The notes: generated by a model from the sequence alone, not told the origin. A stretch of DNA of 64,000 nt from Pseudidiomarina donghaiensis (GCF_900116895.1 NZ_FPCF01000001.1:620001-684000); one strand, 5' to 3'. Positions 36,337-47,208 are shown, numbered from the stretch's first letter. Made by a program: numbers and translations.

Positions 36337-38459
36337 TGAGTGAACAAAAGGCATTCACGTTAGAACTACGTGACGATAAGGTTGCGGTTATTCACATTGA
36401 CGTGCCGGGCGAGTCGATGAACACGCTAAAGGCTTCTTTTGCCGAAGAAGTCGCACAAGTAATGAATAAGATTGAACAGCACAACGACTTGAAAGGCGTG
36501 GTGGTGATTAGCGACAAGCCAGGATCATTTGTGGCTGGCGCTGACATTAGCATGATTGATGCGTGCGAAACGGCGGCTGATACCGAAAGCCTTGCGCGCC
36601 AAGGTCAGGCTATGTTTGATCGTATTGAGCAGCTGAACGTGCCTGTGGTTGCGGCCATAGATGGCGCTTGTTTAGGTGGCGGCTTAGAGCTCGCGTTGGC
36701 CTGTCATTATCGGGTTGCAACCGACAGTGGCAAAACCGTGATTGGCCTGCCGGAAGTACAACTAGGTTTGTTACCTGGTTCGGGCGGTACGCAACGGCTA
36801 CCGCGTTTAATTGGTGTACAAAAAGCATTGCCACTTATTTTAACCGGCAAGCAATTACGTGCGAAGCAAGCCAAAAAGCTCGGTATTGTTGATGATGTGG
36901 TGCCGGCCAGTATTTTGCTTGACGCAGCCATTGAGCTGGCGCTTAAAAGCAAAGCAAAAGTGCGTAAGGTGCAACATTCAACGCTGAACAAAATGCTTGA
37001 AGGTACCGGCGTGGGTCGGGGCATTATTTTTAGCAAGGCTCGCGAGCAAGCGCAGGCCAAAGCTAAGGGGAATTATCCGGCGTTGGATAAAATTATCGAC
37101 ACCATTGCGTATGGTGCCGATAAGGGCTTTAAAGCCGGTTTAGAATTCGAGGCACGCTCGTTTGGCGAGCTGGCCATGACGCCTGAGTCAAAACAGCTGC
37201 GCAATATTTTCTTTGCCACCACAGCAATGAAAAAAGAAACCGGCGCTGGCGATACCAAGCCGCGTGACATTCAACGTGTGGGTGTTCTTGGTGGTGGCTT
37301 AATGGGCGGCGGCATTGCTTATGTGACTGCAGCCAAAGCTGGTTTGCCAGCGCGTATTAAAGACATCAACGAGAACGGAATTGTACACGCATTGAAGTAC
37401 AGCTATGACTTGTTGAATAAGAAAGTCAAACGCAAACATATGGCGCGTGCTGAGCTTGAAGCAACCATGCTGCGGTTAAGTGGTAGCTTAGATTACACTG
37501 GGTTCGATCAAGCTGACGTGGTTATTGAAGCGGTATTTGAAGATTTAAACCTTAAACAGCAAATGGTGGCTGATGTTGAAGCAGCTGGCCACGAAAATAC
37601 GATTTTTGCGACCAATACTTCAAGCTTGCCAATTACCAAAATTGCAGCCAATGCAAAACGCCCTGAGAATGTGATCGGATTACATTACTTTTCGCCGGTT
37701 GATAAAATGCCGTTGGCTGAAATTATCACCCACGAGGGCACGTCTGACGAGACCATTGCCACCACAGTAGCGCTTGCCAAAAAACAAGGCAAAACGCCGA
37801 TTGTGGTGAAAGACGGTGCGGGTTTTTATGTGAACCGTATTTTGGCGCCATACATGAATGAAGCCGCGCGTTTGGTACTTGAAGGTGAGCCTATTGAGGT
37901 GGTTGATCAAGCGTTGGTGAAATTTGGTTTTCCAGTGGGACCCATGAAGTTAATGGACGAAGTGGGTATTGATGTTGCGGCCAAAGTCGCGCCAATTATG
38001 GCCGATGAGCTGGGCGAGCGATTCCGCGCGCCAGATGCGTTTGGCAAGTTGCTTGACGATGAGCGTAAGGGCAAGAAGAACCAAAAAGGTTTTTATGCCT
38101 ATAGCGGTAAAAAGCCAGGCAAGAGCGTTGATGAGTCAGTATACAGCTTGTTAGGTATTAGCCCGTCAAGCAAACTCAGTGGCGAAGAAATTGCCCAACG
38201 TACCGCGTTGTTGATGCTTAACGAAGCTGCCTATTGTCTTGCTGAAGGTATTATTCGCAGCCCGCGCGACGGCGACATCGGTGCTATTTTCGGGATTGGT
38301 TTCCCGCCGTTCCGCGGTGGTCCTTTCCGTTATATGGATGCGGTTGGCGTGACTGAAATTGTGAAACGCCTACAAGGCTATCAACAGCAACATGGCGAGC
38401 GTTACACCCCAGCGCCGTTGTTACTGAAAATGGCCGAAAACAATGAGAGTTTTTACTAG
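36336..38459 (+). CDS. fadJ: Fatty acid oxidation complex alpha subunit
   Basis: 707 aa, FadJ length (E. coli 714). The N-terminal enoyl-CoA hydratase domain has [21 protein letters not shown] and the catalytic-Glu block [21 protein letters not shown] (as two parts, about 103 and 135). The 3-hydroxyacyl-CoA dehydrogenase half begins with the Rossmann motif [14 protein letters not shown] (about 313), catalytic His in [13 protein letters not shown], and ends with the C-terminal helical domains. It performs hydration and oxidation steps of beta-oxidation. Translationally coupled to fadI. Confidence 0.96.
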   Translation: MSEQKAFTLELRDDKVAVIHIDVPGESMNTLKASFAEEVAQVMNKIEQHNDLKGVVVISDKPGSFVAGADISMIDACETAADTESLARQGQAMFDRIEQLNVPVVAAIDGACLGGGLELALACHYRVATDSGKTVIGLPEVQLGLLPGSGGTQRLPRLIGVQKALPLILTGKQLRAKQAKKLGIVDDVVPASILLDAAIELALKSKAKVRKVQHSTLNKMLEGTGVGRGIIFSKAREQAQAKAKGNYPALDKIIDTIAYGADKGFKAGLEFEARSFGELAMTPESKQLRNIFFATTAMKKETGAGDTKPRDIQRVGVLGGGLMGGGIAYVTAAKAGLPARIKDINENGIVHALKYSYDLLNKKVKRKHMARAELEATMLRLSGSLDYTGFDQADVVIEAVFEDLNLKQQMVADVEAAGHENTIFATNTSSLPITKIAANAKRPENVIGLHYFSPVDKMPLAEIITHEGTSDETIATTVALAKKQGKTPIVVKDGAGFYVNRILAPYMNEAARLVLEGEPIEVVDQALVKFGFPVGPMKLMDEVGIDVAAKVAPIMADELGERFRAPDAFGKLLDDERKGKKNQKGFYAYSGKKPGKSVDESVYSLLGISPSSKLSGEEIAQRTALLMLNEAAYCLAEGIIRSPRDGDIGAIFGIGFPPFRGGPFRYMDAVGVTEIVKRLQGYQQQHGERYTPAPLLLKMAENNESFY

Positions 38460-38482
38460 GCGTTATCTGACTAGGAGTTAAA

Positions 38483-38680
38483 ATGTTTATTGCGCTGTGT
38501 TGTTTGTTGTCTGCGCTGACGTTATACATTCAAGCTTTAACCCATGCCATGGGTGCTAAACGCTGGGGCACCATGGGGCTGTTATTAGGCCCCTTGGTGC
38601 TACCGATGTTTTTTACTCATAAACGGATGCGCCTATTGAAGGCGCAAGGGCGTGCTAGTGTATCGATGCTGGTACGCTAA
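38483..38680 (+). CDS. Small two-helix membrane protein, unknown
   Basis: 65 aa. Two hydrophobic stretches (about 2-20 and 28-45) separated by a short basic loop, then a basic tail (HKRMRLLKAQGR). Not recognised. AGGAG lies seven bases before the ATG, and it follows fadJ by 23 nt on the same strand, so it may be a third gene of that operon. Its last 26 nt overlap the 3' end of the convergent GGDEF-EAL gene. The overlap and small size leave some doubt, but the ribosome site is strong. Confidence 0.55.
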   Translation: MFIALCCLLSALTLYIQALTHAMGAKRWGTMGLLLGPLVLPMFFTHKRMRLLKAQGRASVSMLVR

Positions 38681-41258
38681 TGTGTTGTACAAAAGCCTCG
38701 CTGCTAAGCGGCTCGGCAAATAAGTAACCTTGTGCAAATTCGCAGCTTAAGCGGCTTAACGTTGACGCTTGTGCTGTGTTAACAACCCCTTCAGCAACCA
38801 CATCTAAGCCCATGTTATGTGCCATCGCGACGATAGAGGCAACCATGTTGCGGTCGCGGTCGGCGCCATTAATGTCATCCACAAAGGCTTTGTCGATTTT
38901 CAGCGTTTGAATAGGGAAGCGCTTTAAGTAGGCCAGCGACGAATAACCGGTACCAAAGTCATCAAGCGCTAAGTGAATACCGCATTGATTGAGCTCGGTC
39001 ATGATTTCAATGGCGCGCTCTGGGTCTTCCATAACTACGCCTTCGGTAATTTCCAATTCTAAGTATTCTGGCGCCAACTTTTCTTCATTTAAGATGGCCA
39101 TAATGCGCTTAGTAAGGTCGGGTTGCACAAACTGTTTGGCCGATAAGTTAACTGCCACGCGGCCTTGCACAGTGCCTTGTTCAACCCACTGGCGCATATC
39201 GCGACAGGTTTGGCGTAATACTTGCTCGCCCATTTCTATAATTAAGCCAGTTTCTTCAGCCAGCGGTATAAACTCACTTGGGTTAATCACCCCAGTGCCT
39301 GGAATGTTCAAACGCACCAGCGCCTCAAGCCCAACAAACTCATAGTTTCGTAGCGACACTTTAGGCTGATACATCACTTGAATGTGTTTGTTGCGTAACG
39401 CTAAACGCAGCTGGTTTTCAACTTGCAAGCGGCGTACGGCATTTTTGTTCATCGAGTCATTAAAGAACTGATAGTTGTGCCCGCCGCGATTTTTGGCATG
39501 GTACATGGCGGTATCGGCGTTTTGCAGTAGTTCTTGTGATGAGGTGCCATCATTCGGGTACACCACAATGCCAATTGAACTGCCAATGACAATGTCTTGA
39601 TTGTCGACATGAAAAGCTTCACCAACTGTGGTCAAAATTTTGGTGGCAACATCGGTAATGGCGCTTAAATCGCTGGTGTCTTCAAGCATCAGCACAAATT
39701 CATCGCCACCCAAACGGAAGAAGGTGTCTTGTGGTCGGCCTACTTCAGCAATACGCTCAGCAACATGAAGTAATAGCTGATCGCCAATGTCGTGGCCCAG
39801 TGAATCGTTGATTTTCTTAAAGTCATCCAGATCAAATAACAACAGTGCATGTTGAATGCGCTTACGTACCAAGTTGGCGTGGCTAACCTGAAAATAGCTA
39901 CGATTGGGCAACCCAGTGAGGGTGTCGGTATTTGATAGCCGGCGTAATTCGCGTTCCGCCGTTTTACGTTCAGTAATATCGGCAAATGTGGCCACGTAAT
40001 GGGAAATACGCTCACTGTCGTCGCGAATGGCGTCAAGTGTTAGCTCCATTTGGTACAGGCTGCCGTCTTTACGCAAGTCTTCTACTTCGCCATGCCAGCT
40101 GCCATGCTGTTGCAGTAAGCGTTTAATTTGCTCCACATATTCGGGGCTATAGAGCTGCAATTGTAGCGGCCGGCCAATCATGTCTTCACGTGAAAAACCG
40201 GTGATTTTCGCTACCGAGGCGTTGGTTTCAATGACGTTAAATTCAGCGTCATAAATGCACACACCGTCAGAAATATTGGTAATCGATGTGGCGAGCATTT
40301 TTAAACGCTCTTCGGCTTCAACTAATGGGGTGATGTCTTTGAGCGTGCCGGTCATCCGGGTTGGCTGATGGTGCTCGTCGCGCTCAACCACTTTGCCACG
40401 GTCTAAAATAGACATCCAACCGTTTTCGGTTTTCACTCGATAGGTCATTTCAAAATAATTATTCGCGCCGTCTAAATGACGGCGCAATGCTTGTTGCAGC
40501 TTACGCAAATCAAGCGGGTGAATATTGGTTGGGGTGCCGCGCTTACCTGAACGTATATGGTCAATGGGGAACTCATTCAGATATCGCCAGCTGTTGTGGC
40601 GATGAATCGTACCATTGGGTATATCCCAGTCCCACAATTGATCGCCGCTGCCCCATAAGCTAAGTTTAAGACGCTCCTCACTATTGCGTAATTGCTTGAT
40701 TGCAAGATGGCGAGCGCGAATCATAAAAAATACAGCGGTTAAAATAACCAGAACGAGCACCGTATATAACGCGATAGCCCACGGCGATAGCCAAGTAGGG
40801 GCTGCAACTTGCAGCTCAATGGTACGTGTACCGCCCCATGTTTTGCCGTCGTATGAGGCTTCTACTTTGAACGTGTAGTGACCAAAGCTAAGGTTGGTAT
40901 AAGTGGCGCGGCGGTATTCTGAGTCGGTGTAAACCCAGTCTTTATCGAACCCTTGCATTTGATAACGATAATATAACAATCGTGCATTCGGTGCGTAGGG
41001 CGCCCCAAATTCTATGCTAAACGGGTCGTTAATATTCGGTAGGTATAAGGTTCGGGTGTTATATAACTGTGGACGATTGCGCGTATCTAATTGCTGAGCA
41101 CTGACCGGTTGGTTCGCCAAACGCAGATTTATGAGTTCAACTTGCCAATCAGCTGCTTGAACTTGCGCTTCAACTTGCGCAGCTGAAAACGCGCAGACAA
41201 TAACAATTGTCATGGCGAATGCACGCAGGCTGTTTAAAATCCGTTGAAAATTGGCCAC
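38655..41258 (-). CDS. Y_Y_Y-PAS-PAS-GGDEF-EAL membrane sensor
   Basis: 867 aa. A signal-anchor helix (about 13-30), a periplasmic region ending in a Y_Y_Y-type beta-sandwich (LLYYRYQMQGFDKDWVY, FGHYTFKVEASYDGKTW), a second helix (about 160-180), two PAS regions (about 195-325 and 330-450), GGDEF (about 460-620, RLGGDEF intact) and EAL (about 635-865). EAL residues for metal and c-di-GMP are present: EALVRL, NLSAKQF, ELEITEG, DDFGTGYSS, KIDKAFV, VAEGV. Both synthesis and hydrolysis of c-di-GMP therefore look possible. GTG 41258, five bases after AGGA, is preferred over TTG 41273. Confidence 0.88.
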   Translation of the reverse strand: MANFQRILNSLRAFAMTIVIVCAFSAAQVEAQVQAADWQVELINLRLANQPVSAQQLDTRNRPQLYNTRTLYLPNINDPFSIEFGAPYAPNARLLYYRYQMQGFDKDWVYTDSEYRRATYTNLSFGHYTFKVEASYDGKTWGGTRTIELQVAAPTWLSPWAIALYTVLVLVILTAVFFMIRARHLAIKQLRNSEERLKLSLWGSGDQLWDWDIPNGTIHRHNSWRYLNEFPIDHIRSGKRGTPTNIHPLDLRKLQQALRRHLDGANNYFEMTYRVKTENGWMSILDRGKVVERDEHHQPTRMTGTLKDITPLVEAEERLKMLATSITNISDGVCIYDAEFNVIETNASVAKITGFSREDMIGRPLQLQLYSPEYVEQIKRLLQQHGSWHGEVEDLRKDGSLYQMELTLDAIRDDSERISHYVATFADITERKTAERELRRLSNTDTLTGLPNRSYFQVSHANLVRKRIQHALLLFDLDDFKKINDSLGHDIGDQLLLHVAERIAEVGRPQDTFFRLGGDEFVLMLEDTSDLSAITDVATKILTTVGEAFHVDNQDIVIGSSIGIVVYPNDGTSSQELLQNADTAMYHAKNRGGHNYQFFNDSMNKNAVRRLQVENQLRLALRNKHIQVMYQPKVSLRNYEFVGLEALVRLNIPGTGVINPSEFIPLAEETGLIIEMGEQVLRQTCRDMRQWVEQGTVQGRVAVNLSAKQFVQPDLTKRIMAILNEEKLAPEYLELEITEGVVMEDPERAIEIMTELNQCGIHLALDDFGTGYSSLAYLKRFPIQTLKIDKAFVDDINGADRDRNMVASIVAMAHNMGLDVVAEGVVNTAQASTLSRLSCEFAQGYLFAEPLSSEAFVQHISVPASIH

Positions 41259-41329
41259 GCTTATCCTCAGCAAAGGCTGTTTATTGTACAGCTCTTATAT
41301 TTGTTATGTTATGAATTAAATTAAACAAT

Positions 41330-44089
41330 TTATTGTGAACTGTCAAAGCTCACGGGGCTTGCTGAGAGAAACATTTGATGAGAGCTATTGTTAAATAATT
41401 GTTGTGCTCGATCGGTGAACGAATCATAGGTGAGTTTTTGCATGGCTTCAGCAATACGGTTAAGTCGCGAGAAATCATGATCTTGCTGTGTAATTGCACT
41501 CCACAAGCGCTGGCTACGGGCACGTAAAGTCGAGTCTGGCTCGGTAAGCTGCTGCGTCAAACTCTGCTGCACTTTGCGGAATTCCTCAGTATTGATTGAC
41601 GCTAATATCTTAGGCACCGACGCAAAAAATTCACTGATTGCATTACTTATCGTTTTCGCATCTACCCGAGACGATTGCACGTAAAACATTAAGTGAGGCA
41701 GCTCTTGCATGGGTAAATAGCTAGTGCCGACCAAATACCCCAGCTGTTGTTCGGTGCGTAAACTACTGAAGAACCTTGGTTGTAATAGGTTATTCAAAAG
41801 CATAAATATGCCTTGCTCGGTCACATCCGTTTGATCTGACTGCAACACCGCTATGACTGCACTATCTGTGTGCTGTGTGGTGAGCTGTTGAGGTTGAGAC
41901 AACTGGCTTAACGCAAGTGGAGTTAAGTCGGCAAACTGTAAGTCGCTATCTAAACCTAACCAAGCACGCAGTGCTTGATGTAACGGTTGTAGTTGCTCTT
42001 GATGCAAATCGCCATGGGCAAACAGTTGCACTGACGCTTGCAAAAATAGTTGCTCGGTTGTTTCGGTAAATGACGCAAAAGTGCTTTGCTCAAGGTTGTC
42101 AGCAAGCTTCAGAACTGAATAAGTATGCGGTTGTAATTGCACATTTAAGTGCGAGAACAATAAATTTAACGGCTTATGCAATAACGCCTGACGCCAATTT
42201 AGCAGCAACCGCTGCCGCAAATCATGCCAGCGTTGCTGCACAAACTTAGGGTTCTTCATGGCTTGCACAAGTGTGGTTGCTAGTTTCGGTACATAAAGCG
42301 CGGGGCCTGAAACGTGCAGCGTCATGCCTTGTTGCTGTGGGTATAAATTAAAATGTAACCCCGCTACTTCGGCGTCGTAGCATTGTTCATTGAGTTTATC
42401 GAGCATGAGCTCACACCAAAGGCGCGCAAGCGCAAAGCTGTCGGGACTTGCAATAACATTAGGTAACTGTAAGCCGAGGTATAAGTGCGCCTTGGGCTGT
42501 CGAAAGTCTAAGTCATGCAAATGCCAGCTGTGTAGCCCAGGCGCAATAATGTCGCGTTTGGGTTGCTCATGCTTCTCGTCAGGGGCTACCGTTTGCAATT
42601 TCCATGGCGTTTCAAGATAAGGATTTGGTTCAGGCAGTTGCGCGTCAATCGTTGCTGGTTCAATGAATTTACGGCGTCGTTCAAAGTGAATCGGGCGTAC
42701 CTGATAGTGCGTGCCGTAAATGGGCTCGATGGTGTCTGTGTCGAGCTCTTTATGAATGACCGTAATGCGCATGTTATCTGGATGCATACAGTCCAAAAAC
42801 TGGCGCGCTTTAGGTTCAAATAAACCGTCCATGCGGTAATCGCCAAAGATGATGTCTTCGGCTAAGTAATGCTGCAAATTAATGGCTAACTGCGGAGCAA
42901 GGTCGCTGGCTCGTGGCTGTTCTTGAAAGTTAAACGCGTTCATGACGCTCACACGGCGTTCGTTGTATCGCCAAGCTTGCAAGCCGTGCTCGCGAATTAA
43001 CTGAATATAGCTGAATATCGCTTCGATAATATCATCGCGGTGTTTCATGCCCTCGGCGGTTAGCTGCATGTTGATATTGAAGTCTTTGAAGTTGCTACCG
43101 CTGATACCGCCGCCGGCTGCTAAAGAATTAATCCAGTGTTGGTTGCGTAAATAGCTGTACAAGCTATTTGGGCCTTCGTAGCCGAGAATATGGGCTATAT
43201 AGCTAGTGGTCTTATTGGCGTAATCGTCGTCGATACCCGGCAAGGCGAAGGTTAAGATCAGTCGACGCGCATCTTTGATGGGTTGAACGTGCAGTTCAAC
43301 CCCAAGCTGCTCGGTTAAATACAGCGGTTCGTCGACATAGAGCATGTCAGCACAGCCTGACTGAATAGGGCGGCCGTGCTGCTCTGCGAGCGCTTGTAAT
43401 TGATCGAACGATTGCGGCCCAACCAACACCAGCGTCATTCGCCGAGCGCAATACCAGCGCTGAAAAAACTCACGTAATTGCTGTGCTAAGGGGGCATCAG
43501 GTTGGTTTTGCAGGGTTGATAAGTTACCCACTGAGAATTTGCTAAACGGATGCCGTGGGTTTGCCGTGGCTTTGTGCACTTGATATAAACGACGCAGTTC
43601 GTCTTGTCGCTTCAGTTGAAACTCTGACTCAATCGACTGTAATTCTTTTTCAACCCACTTTGGGTCAAGTTTAGGTTGATAGAAGAAACGCATAAAGCGG
43701 TCGAGCGCTTGCTCAAAGTAAGGCGCATCAATGGTGAAGTAATAGTTACTAAACTCGGTGCCTGTCCAAGCATTATGATTGCCGCCGTGGGCACTAATGA
43801 AGTCTTGATAATTATTGGCGTCGGGGTATTTGTCAGTACCTAAAAACAACATGTGCTCAAGGAAGTGAGCGAGGCCTTGAGCATGGTTTGGGTCATGGAA
43901 ATGGCCAGCCCCAACGGCAAGTGCCGCGCTAGCTTGGCGCGCTTTAGGGTCATGCACCAGCACGCAGCGTAGCGCATTATCAAGCTGGATAATGCGGTAG
44001 CTACGTTTATCTGTTGGGCTTCTGGTTATCGCGTCATTATCAAGAATAACGCGAGTTGCAGAGAATACTTCCGAAGCATCAGTCGCCAT
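41330..44089 (-). CDS. Pitrilysin-like M16 zinc peptidase
   Basis: 919 aa. The inverted zinc motif HxxEH is H75-FLE-H79, with the distal Glu in KELQSIESEF (about 156). Several M16 domains follow, including the VPEDKMN-less middle and C-terminal halves with QQLGYLVGTSYL (about 795). Insulinase/protease III enzymes degrade small peptides. E. coli pitrilysin is periplasmic, but no signal peptide is visible here, so this one may be cytoplasmic. GGGAG lies upstream of the ATG at 44089. The symbol ptrA is withheld because orthology is not certain. Confidence 0.87.
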   Translation of the reverse strand: MATDASEVFSATRVILDNDAITRSPTDKRSYRIIQLDNALRCVLVHDPKARQASAALAVGAGHFHDPNHAQGLAHFLEHMLFLGTDKYPDANNYQDFISAHGGNHNAWTGTEFSNYYFTIDAPYFEQALDRFMRFFYQPKLDPKWVEKELQSIESEFQLKRQDELRRLYQVHKATANPRHPFSKFSVGNLSTLQNQPDAPLAQQLREFFQRWYCARRMTLVLVGPQSFDQLQALAEQHGRPIQSGCADMLYVDEPLYLTEQLGVELHVQPIKDARRLILTFALPGIDDDYANKTTSYIAHILGYEGPNSLYSYLRNQHWINSLAAGGGISGSNFKDFNINMQLTAEGMKHRDDIIEAIFSYIQLIREHGLQAWRYNERRVSVMNAFNFQEQPRASDLAPQLAINLQHYLAEDIIFGDYRMDGLFEPKARQFLDCMHPDNMRITVIHKELDTDTIEPIYGTHYQVRPIHFERRRKFIEPATIDAQLPEPNPYLETPWKLQTVAPDEKHEQPKRDIIAPGLHSWHLHDLDFRQPKAHLYLGLQLPNVIASPDSFALARLWCELMLDKLNEQCYDAEVAGLHFNLYPQQQGMTLHVSGPALYVPKLATTLVQAMKNPKFVQQRWHDLRQRLLLNWRQALLHKPLNLLFSHLNVQLQPHTYSVLKLADNLEQSTFASFTETTEQLFLQASVQLFAHGDLHQEQLQPLHQALRAWLGLDSDLQFADLTPLALSQLSQPQQLTTQHTDSAVIAVLQSDQTDVTEQGIFMLLNNLLQPRFFSSLRTEQQLGYLVGTSYLPMQELPHLMFYVQSSRVDAKTISNAISEFFASVPKILASINTEEFRKVQQSLTQQLTEPDSTLRARSQRLWSAITQQDHDFSRLNRIAEAMQKLTYDSFTDRAQQLFNNSSHQMFLSASPVSFDSSQ

Positions 44090-44148
44090 CGTGCTCCCTA
44101 ATCAAGCTTCCGAATGTGGAAGCAGCTAGCGCAGAGACTGCTGAATAA

Positions 44149-44502
44149 CTACTGTTCTAGCGGTGTGTCGAAGTTTTCAGGTCGATCAAAATCACCTTCA
44201 TAGCTTGCAAGTTTGCCTTCAACAAAGGTCAACTTCACGTTGCGCTGGTAATTTTCACTTTTGCTAACACCTGAGTTCATATTAAATACGTAAAACCACA
44301 CATCTTGATCAAAAGCATTTTCAGCTACGGGCGTGCCAATAACATAAACGACTTGCTCTTTGGTCATGCCGACACGCAACTGATTGATGTCACGTTGCTC
44401 AAGGTAATTACCCTGCGGGATGTCGATGCGGTAAACCCAACTTTCGAAAACAGAACATCCGCTAAGGACGAGTAAACTACCTGCAATAATTAAAGCTTTC
44501 AT
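44149..44502 (-). CDS. bamE: Outer membrane assembly lipoprotein BamE
   Basis: 117 aa. Lipoprotein signal peptide with lipobox LSGC (Cys16), then the SmpA/OmlA fold: GNYLEQRDINQLRVGMTKEQVVYVIGTP (as GNYLEQRDINQLRVGM and TKEQVVYVIGTP) and DVWFYVF. BamE is a subunit of the BAM complex inserting beta-barrel proteins in the outer membrane. Its position next to recN, on the same strand, matches E. coli. Confidence 0.95.
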   Translation of the reverse strand: MKALIIAGSLLVLSGCSVFESWVYRIDIPQGNYLEQRDINQLRVGMTKEQVVYVIGTPVAENAFDQDVWFYVFNMNSGVSKSENYQRNVKLTFVEGKLASYEGDFDRPENFDTPLEQ

Positions 44503-44551
44503 AACACCTGCTGTTGATTTTGGTTTCTGAACCCGATGATAAACAATCGAG

Positions 44552-46228
44552 CTAGCTTACCGCAAGTAATTCAGCTGCATTTGCTTTGGTAGTTTCGGTG
44601 ATTTCGTCACCACCAAGCAAACGCGCTAGTTCGATTACACGTGATTCTTTGTCTAGCTGAACCATATGCGTTTCTGTACTTGCGCCATCGGTAACTTTGT
44701 CTACCCGAAGCTGCTGATGGGCTTTCGCGGCAACTTGAGGTAAGTGTGTGACACAAATAACCTGATTTGATTCCCCAAGTTGACGTAATAATTTACCAAC
44801 GGTTGCAGCGGTGGCGCCGCTAACACCTACGTCAACTTCGTCGAACATTAGGGTTGGCGTGGTTAATTGGCTTGCTGTGATCACTTGAATAGCCAAACTA
44901 ATACGCGACAATTCACCACCAGAAGCTATTTTAGCCAATGGCTGTAATGGCTGGCCTGGGTTGGCGGTTACAGTAAAACAAACTTCGTCTGTACCAAGCC
45001 GTGTGGCAGGAGCCTGAGCTTGGTGATTGACTTCAATAACGAAACGACCATGCGGCATGTTCAGCTGCTGCATACTCTTCGCGATACGCTCGCTTAACTC
45101 GGTCGCAGCGCGTTGCCGGCTCTCAGATAGTTTTGTCGCCACCAAGCGATAATGGCTAGCGGCCTGTTCCACACGTGCGTCAATGTCTTCTGACTCAGCT
45201 TGGCTTGATTCAAGTTGGTTGAGCTCGGCCAACAATTGCTGGTGATGCTGTGCTAGTTGGCTTGGTTCTAATTGATGTTTGCGCGCTAGCTGAATAGCTT
45301 GCGTAACCCGTCGTTCAGCAATCACCAATTGTTCGTCATCCAATTCAATTTGGTCTTGGTAATGACGTAGCTCTCGTGCAGCTTCTTCTACTTGAACGCT
45401 CGCTTCATTAAGCATGCGTACCGCGTCGGTTAACGAAGGGTCATTATCAAGCTGGCTTTCTAAGCGCGAAATAGCACTTTGCAATAAGCTATACGCGTTA
45501 TTGTGTTCACCTTCGTAAACCGCATTGAGCGCAAAGGCGGAGTCTTCTTGCAAGGCTGCACTATTGGTTAAACGCTTGTGCTGTTGCTCGAGTTCTTCAA
45601 ATTCACCATCGGCTAAGGCAAAGTCGTTAAGCTCGCTAACTTGATAACGCAATAATTGCATGCGTGAGTCGACGTCGGCTTGCTGTTGGTGTAACTGTTT
45701 TTGCTGTTTACGCAGACTGTACCAGTGTTGGTAGGCCTCACTGACCTCGAGCAATACGTTTTGGTGGCGCGCATAAGCGTCAAGCAGTGTCAGTTGATGC
45801 TCCGGCTTGGTTAACAGTTGGTGCTCGTGCTGACCATGAATGTTCACCAACAAAGGTGCCAGTTGTTTCAGTTGCGATACGGTTGCTGGGTAGCCGTTGA
45901 TCCAGGCCTTGGAGCGACCTTCGCGGGTAATTAAGCGGCGCAACACACAGTTTTGTGGTTCATCGTCTTGCAGTTCATTTTCACCTAACCAATGGCGTGC
46001 AGGCGTGGCCGTTTCACCGAGTTGAAAGGTGGCGGTCACTTCCGCCTTATCGGCTTCGACGCGAATGAGATCAACATCAGCGCGATCGCCTAAACATAAA
46101 CCGAGTGCGTCTAGCGCAATCGATTTACCAGCACCGGTTTCGCCGGTGATTGCTGTCATGCCAGCAGAAAAGTCGATATCAAGTTGGCGAACAACCGCAA
46201 GGTTGCGAATTTGCATATGAAGCAGCAT
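44552..46228 (-). CDS. recN: DNA repair protein RecN
   Basis: 558 aa (E. coli 553). SMC-like ATPase for double-strand break repair. Walker A GETGAGKS is near residue 29, long coiled coils span about 160-370, the ABC signature reads ASGGELSRISLA (about 433), and Walker B LMFDEVDVGVSG is near 462. Start ATG 46228 gives MLLHMQIRNLAVV; GGGGTG precedes it and the frame extends only four codons further to a TTG. The promoter carries a LexA box, so SOS induction is expected. Confidence 0.96.
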   Translation of the reverse strand: MLLHMQIRNLAVVRQLDIDFSAGMTAITGETGAGKSIALDALGLCLGDRADVDLIRVEADKAEVTATFQLGETATPARHWLGENELQDDEPQNCVLRRLITREGRSKAWINGYPATVSQLKQLAPLLVNIHGQHEHQLLTKPEHQLTLLDAYARHQNVLLEVSEAYQHWYSLRKQQKQLHQQQADVDSRMQLLRYQVSELNDFALADGEFEELEQQHKRLTNSAALQEDSAFALNAVYEGEHNNAYSLLQSAISRLESQLDNDPSLTDAVRMLNEASVQVEEAARELRHYQDQIELDDEQLVIAERRVTQAIQLARKHQLEPSQLAQHHQQLLAELNQLESSQAESEDIDARVEQAASHYRLVATKLSESRQRAATELSERIAKSMQQLNMPHGRFVIEVNHQAQAPATRLGTDEVCFTVTANPGQPLQPLAKIASGGELSRISLAIQVITASQLTTPTLMFDEVDVGVSGATAATVGKLLRQLGESNQVICVTHLPQVAAKAHQQLRVDKVTDGASTETHMVQLDKESRVIELARLLGGDEITETTKANAAELLAVS

Positions 46229-46243
46229 AAGACACCCCAAACA

Positions 46244-46259
46244 CTGTGTATGTGTACAG
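46244..46259 (-). promoter_or_regulatory. LexA (SOS) box at recN
   Basis: CTGT-N8-ACAG is perfect (46244-46247 and 46256-46259). Two more copies of the half-site TACAGTA follow at 46266-46272 and 46277-46283, each 11 bp from the previous. recN is a classic LexA target. Confidence 0.85.
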
Positions 46260-46261
46260 TA

Positions 46262-46289
46262 GTTATACAGTATTTATACAGTAATGCAA
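46262..46289 (-). promoter_or_regulatory. recN promoter
   Basis: On the minus strand TTGCAT (46289-46284), 16-bp spacer, TATAAC (46267-46262), 34 bases before the recN ATG. The half-sites of the LexA region cover the spacer and -10, and the full box lies just downstream. Confidence 0.65.
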
Positions 46290-46317
46290 GAGGGGCCTAA
46301 AAATTTTTCGTTCGCGG

Positions 46318-47208
46318 TTAGAACAAGCGGCTACCCCAGCCTAATTTGTTGCGCAGTACGCGGTAATAACTGTGGTCTTCTGGGTGAACTAAACGTAGGC
46401 GTTGAGGGTGTTGCTGAATAACCACGTCGTCGCCCGGCTGCACACTCATGCGTACATGGCCATCGCAACTTAGCTGCAAGGTGTCGTTGTCTGAGGCCGC
46501 GCGCAATCGAATGGTGCTGTGACCATCAACCACAATAGGGCGGCTGCTTAAGGTGTGTGGGAACATGGGTACCAAGGTCATGGCGTCTAAACCAGGCGTG
46601 AGAATAGGCCCACCGCCCGATAATGAATACGCGGTTGAGCCCGTTGGGGTGCTAATAATGAGCCCGTCTGAGCGTTGGCTATAGACAAACTCATCGTTGA
46701 CGAACACCTCAAATTCGATCATGTGCGCCACTTTGTCAGAGTGCAGTACAACTTCATTAATAGCACGCCCAACGCTGTTTGATTTACCACAATGAAATAC
46801 TTCTGCCTGCAATAAAAAGCGTTGCTCAATTTGGTAGTGGCCGGCTAATACGGGTTTGAGTTGCTCCACCACTTGGTCGGGGTCGAGGTCGGTGAGAAAG
46901 CCTAAATTACCACGGTTAACGCCAATAACAGCGACATCAGCCTCACAAAGAATACGGGCAGCACCTAACATGTTGCCGTCACCGCCCACCACGACAGCTA
47001 AATCAGCAGCTTCGCCTAAATGTTGCAGTGGCAACACCTTGGCCGCTGTGCTCGTGAGTTGCTCAGCAGTGCGGGCCTCAATCATCACGTCGAACCCCAG
47101 CGCTAGCAAACTGCGTTCAAGGGTTAGCAAGGTTTTACGCGTGGCTTCATGATGCACTTTGCCAATGAGCGCGATTCGCTTAAATGGTGGTTGCGTTGGT
47201 GTCGACAT
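46318..47208 (-). CDS. nadK: NAD kinase
   Basis: 296 aa. It phosphorylates NAD to NADP. The diagnostic GGDG is at 75-78 ([13 protein letters not shown]), [10 protein letters not shown] near 98, and the glycine-rich [17 protein letters not shown] near 175 completes the nucleotide site. Divergent from grpE and followed by recN, as in E. coli. Confidence 0.97.
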   Translation of the reverse strand: MSTPTQPPFKRIALIGKVHHEATRKTLLTLERSLLALGFDVMIEARTAEQLTSTAAKVLPLQHLGEAADLAVVVGGDGNMLGAARILCEADVAVIGVNRGNLGFLTDLDPDQVVEQLKPVLAGHYQIEQRFLLQAEVFHCGKSNSVGRAINEVVLHSDKVAHMIEFEVFVNDEFVYSQRSDGLIISTPTGSTAYSLSGGGPILTPGLDAMTLVPMFPHTLSSRPIVVDGHSTIRLRAASDNDTLQLSCDGHVRMSVQPGDDVVIQQHPQRLRLVHPEDHSYYRVLRNKLGWGSRLF

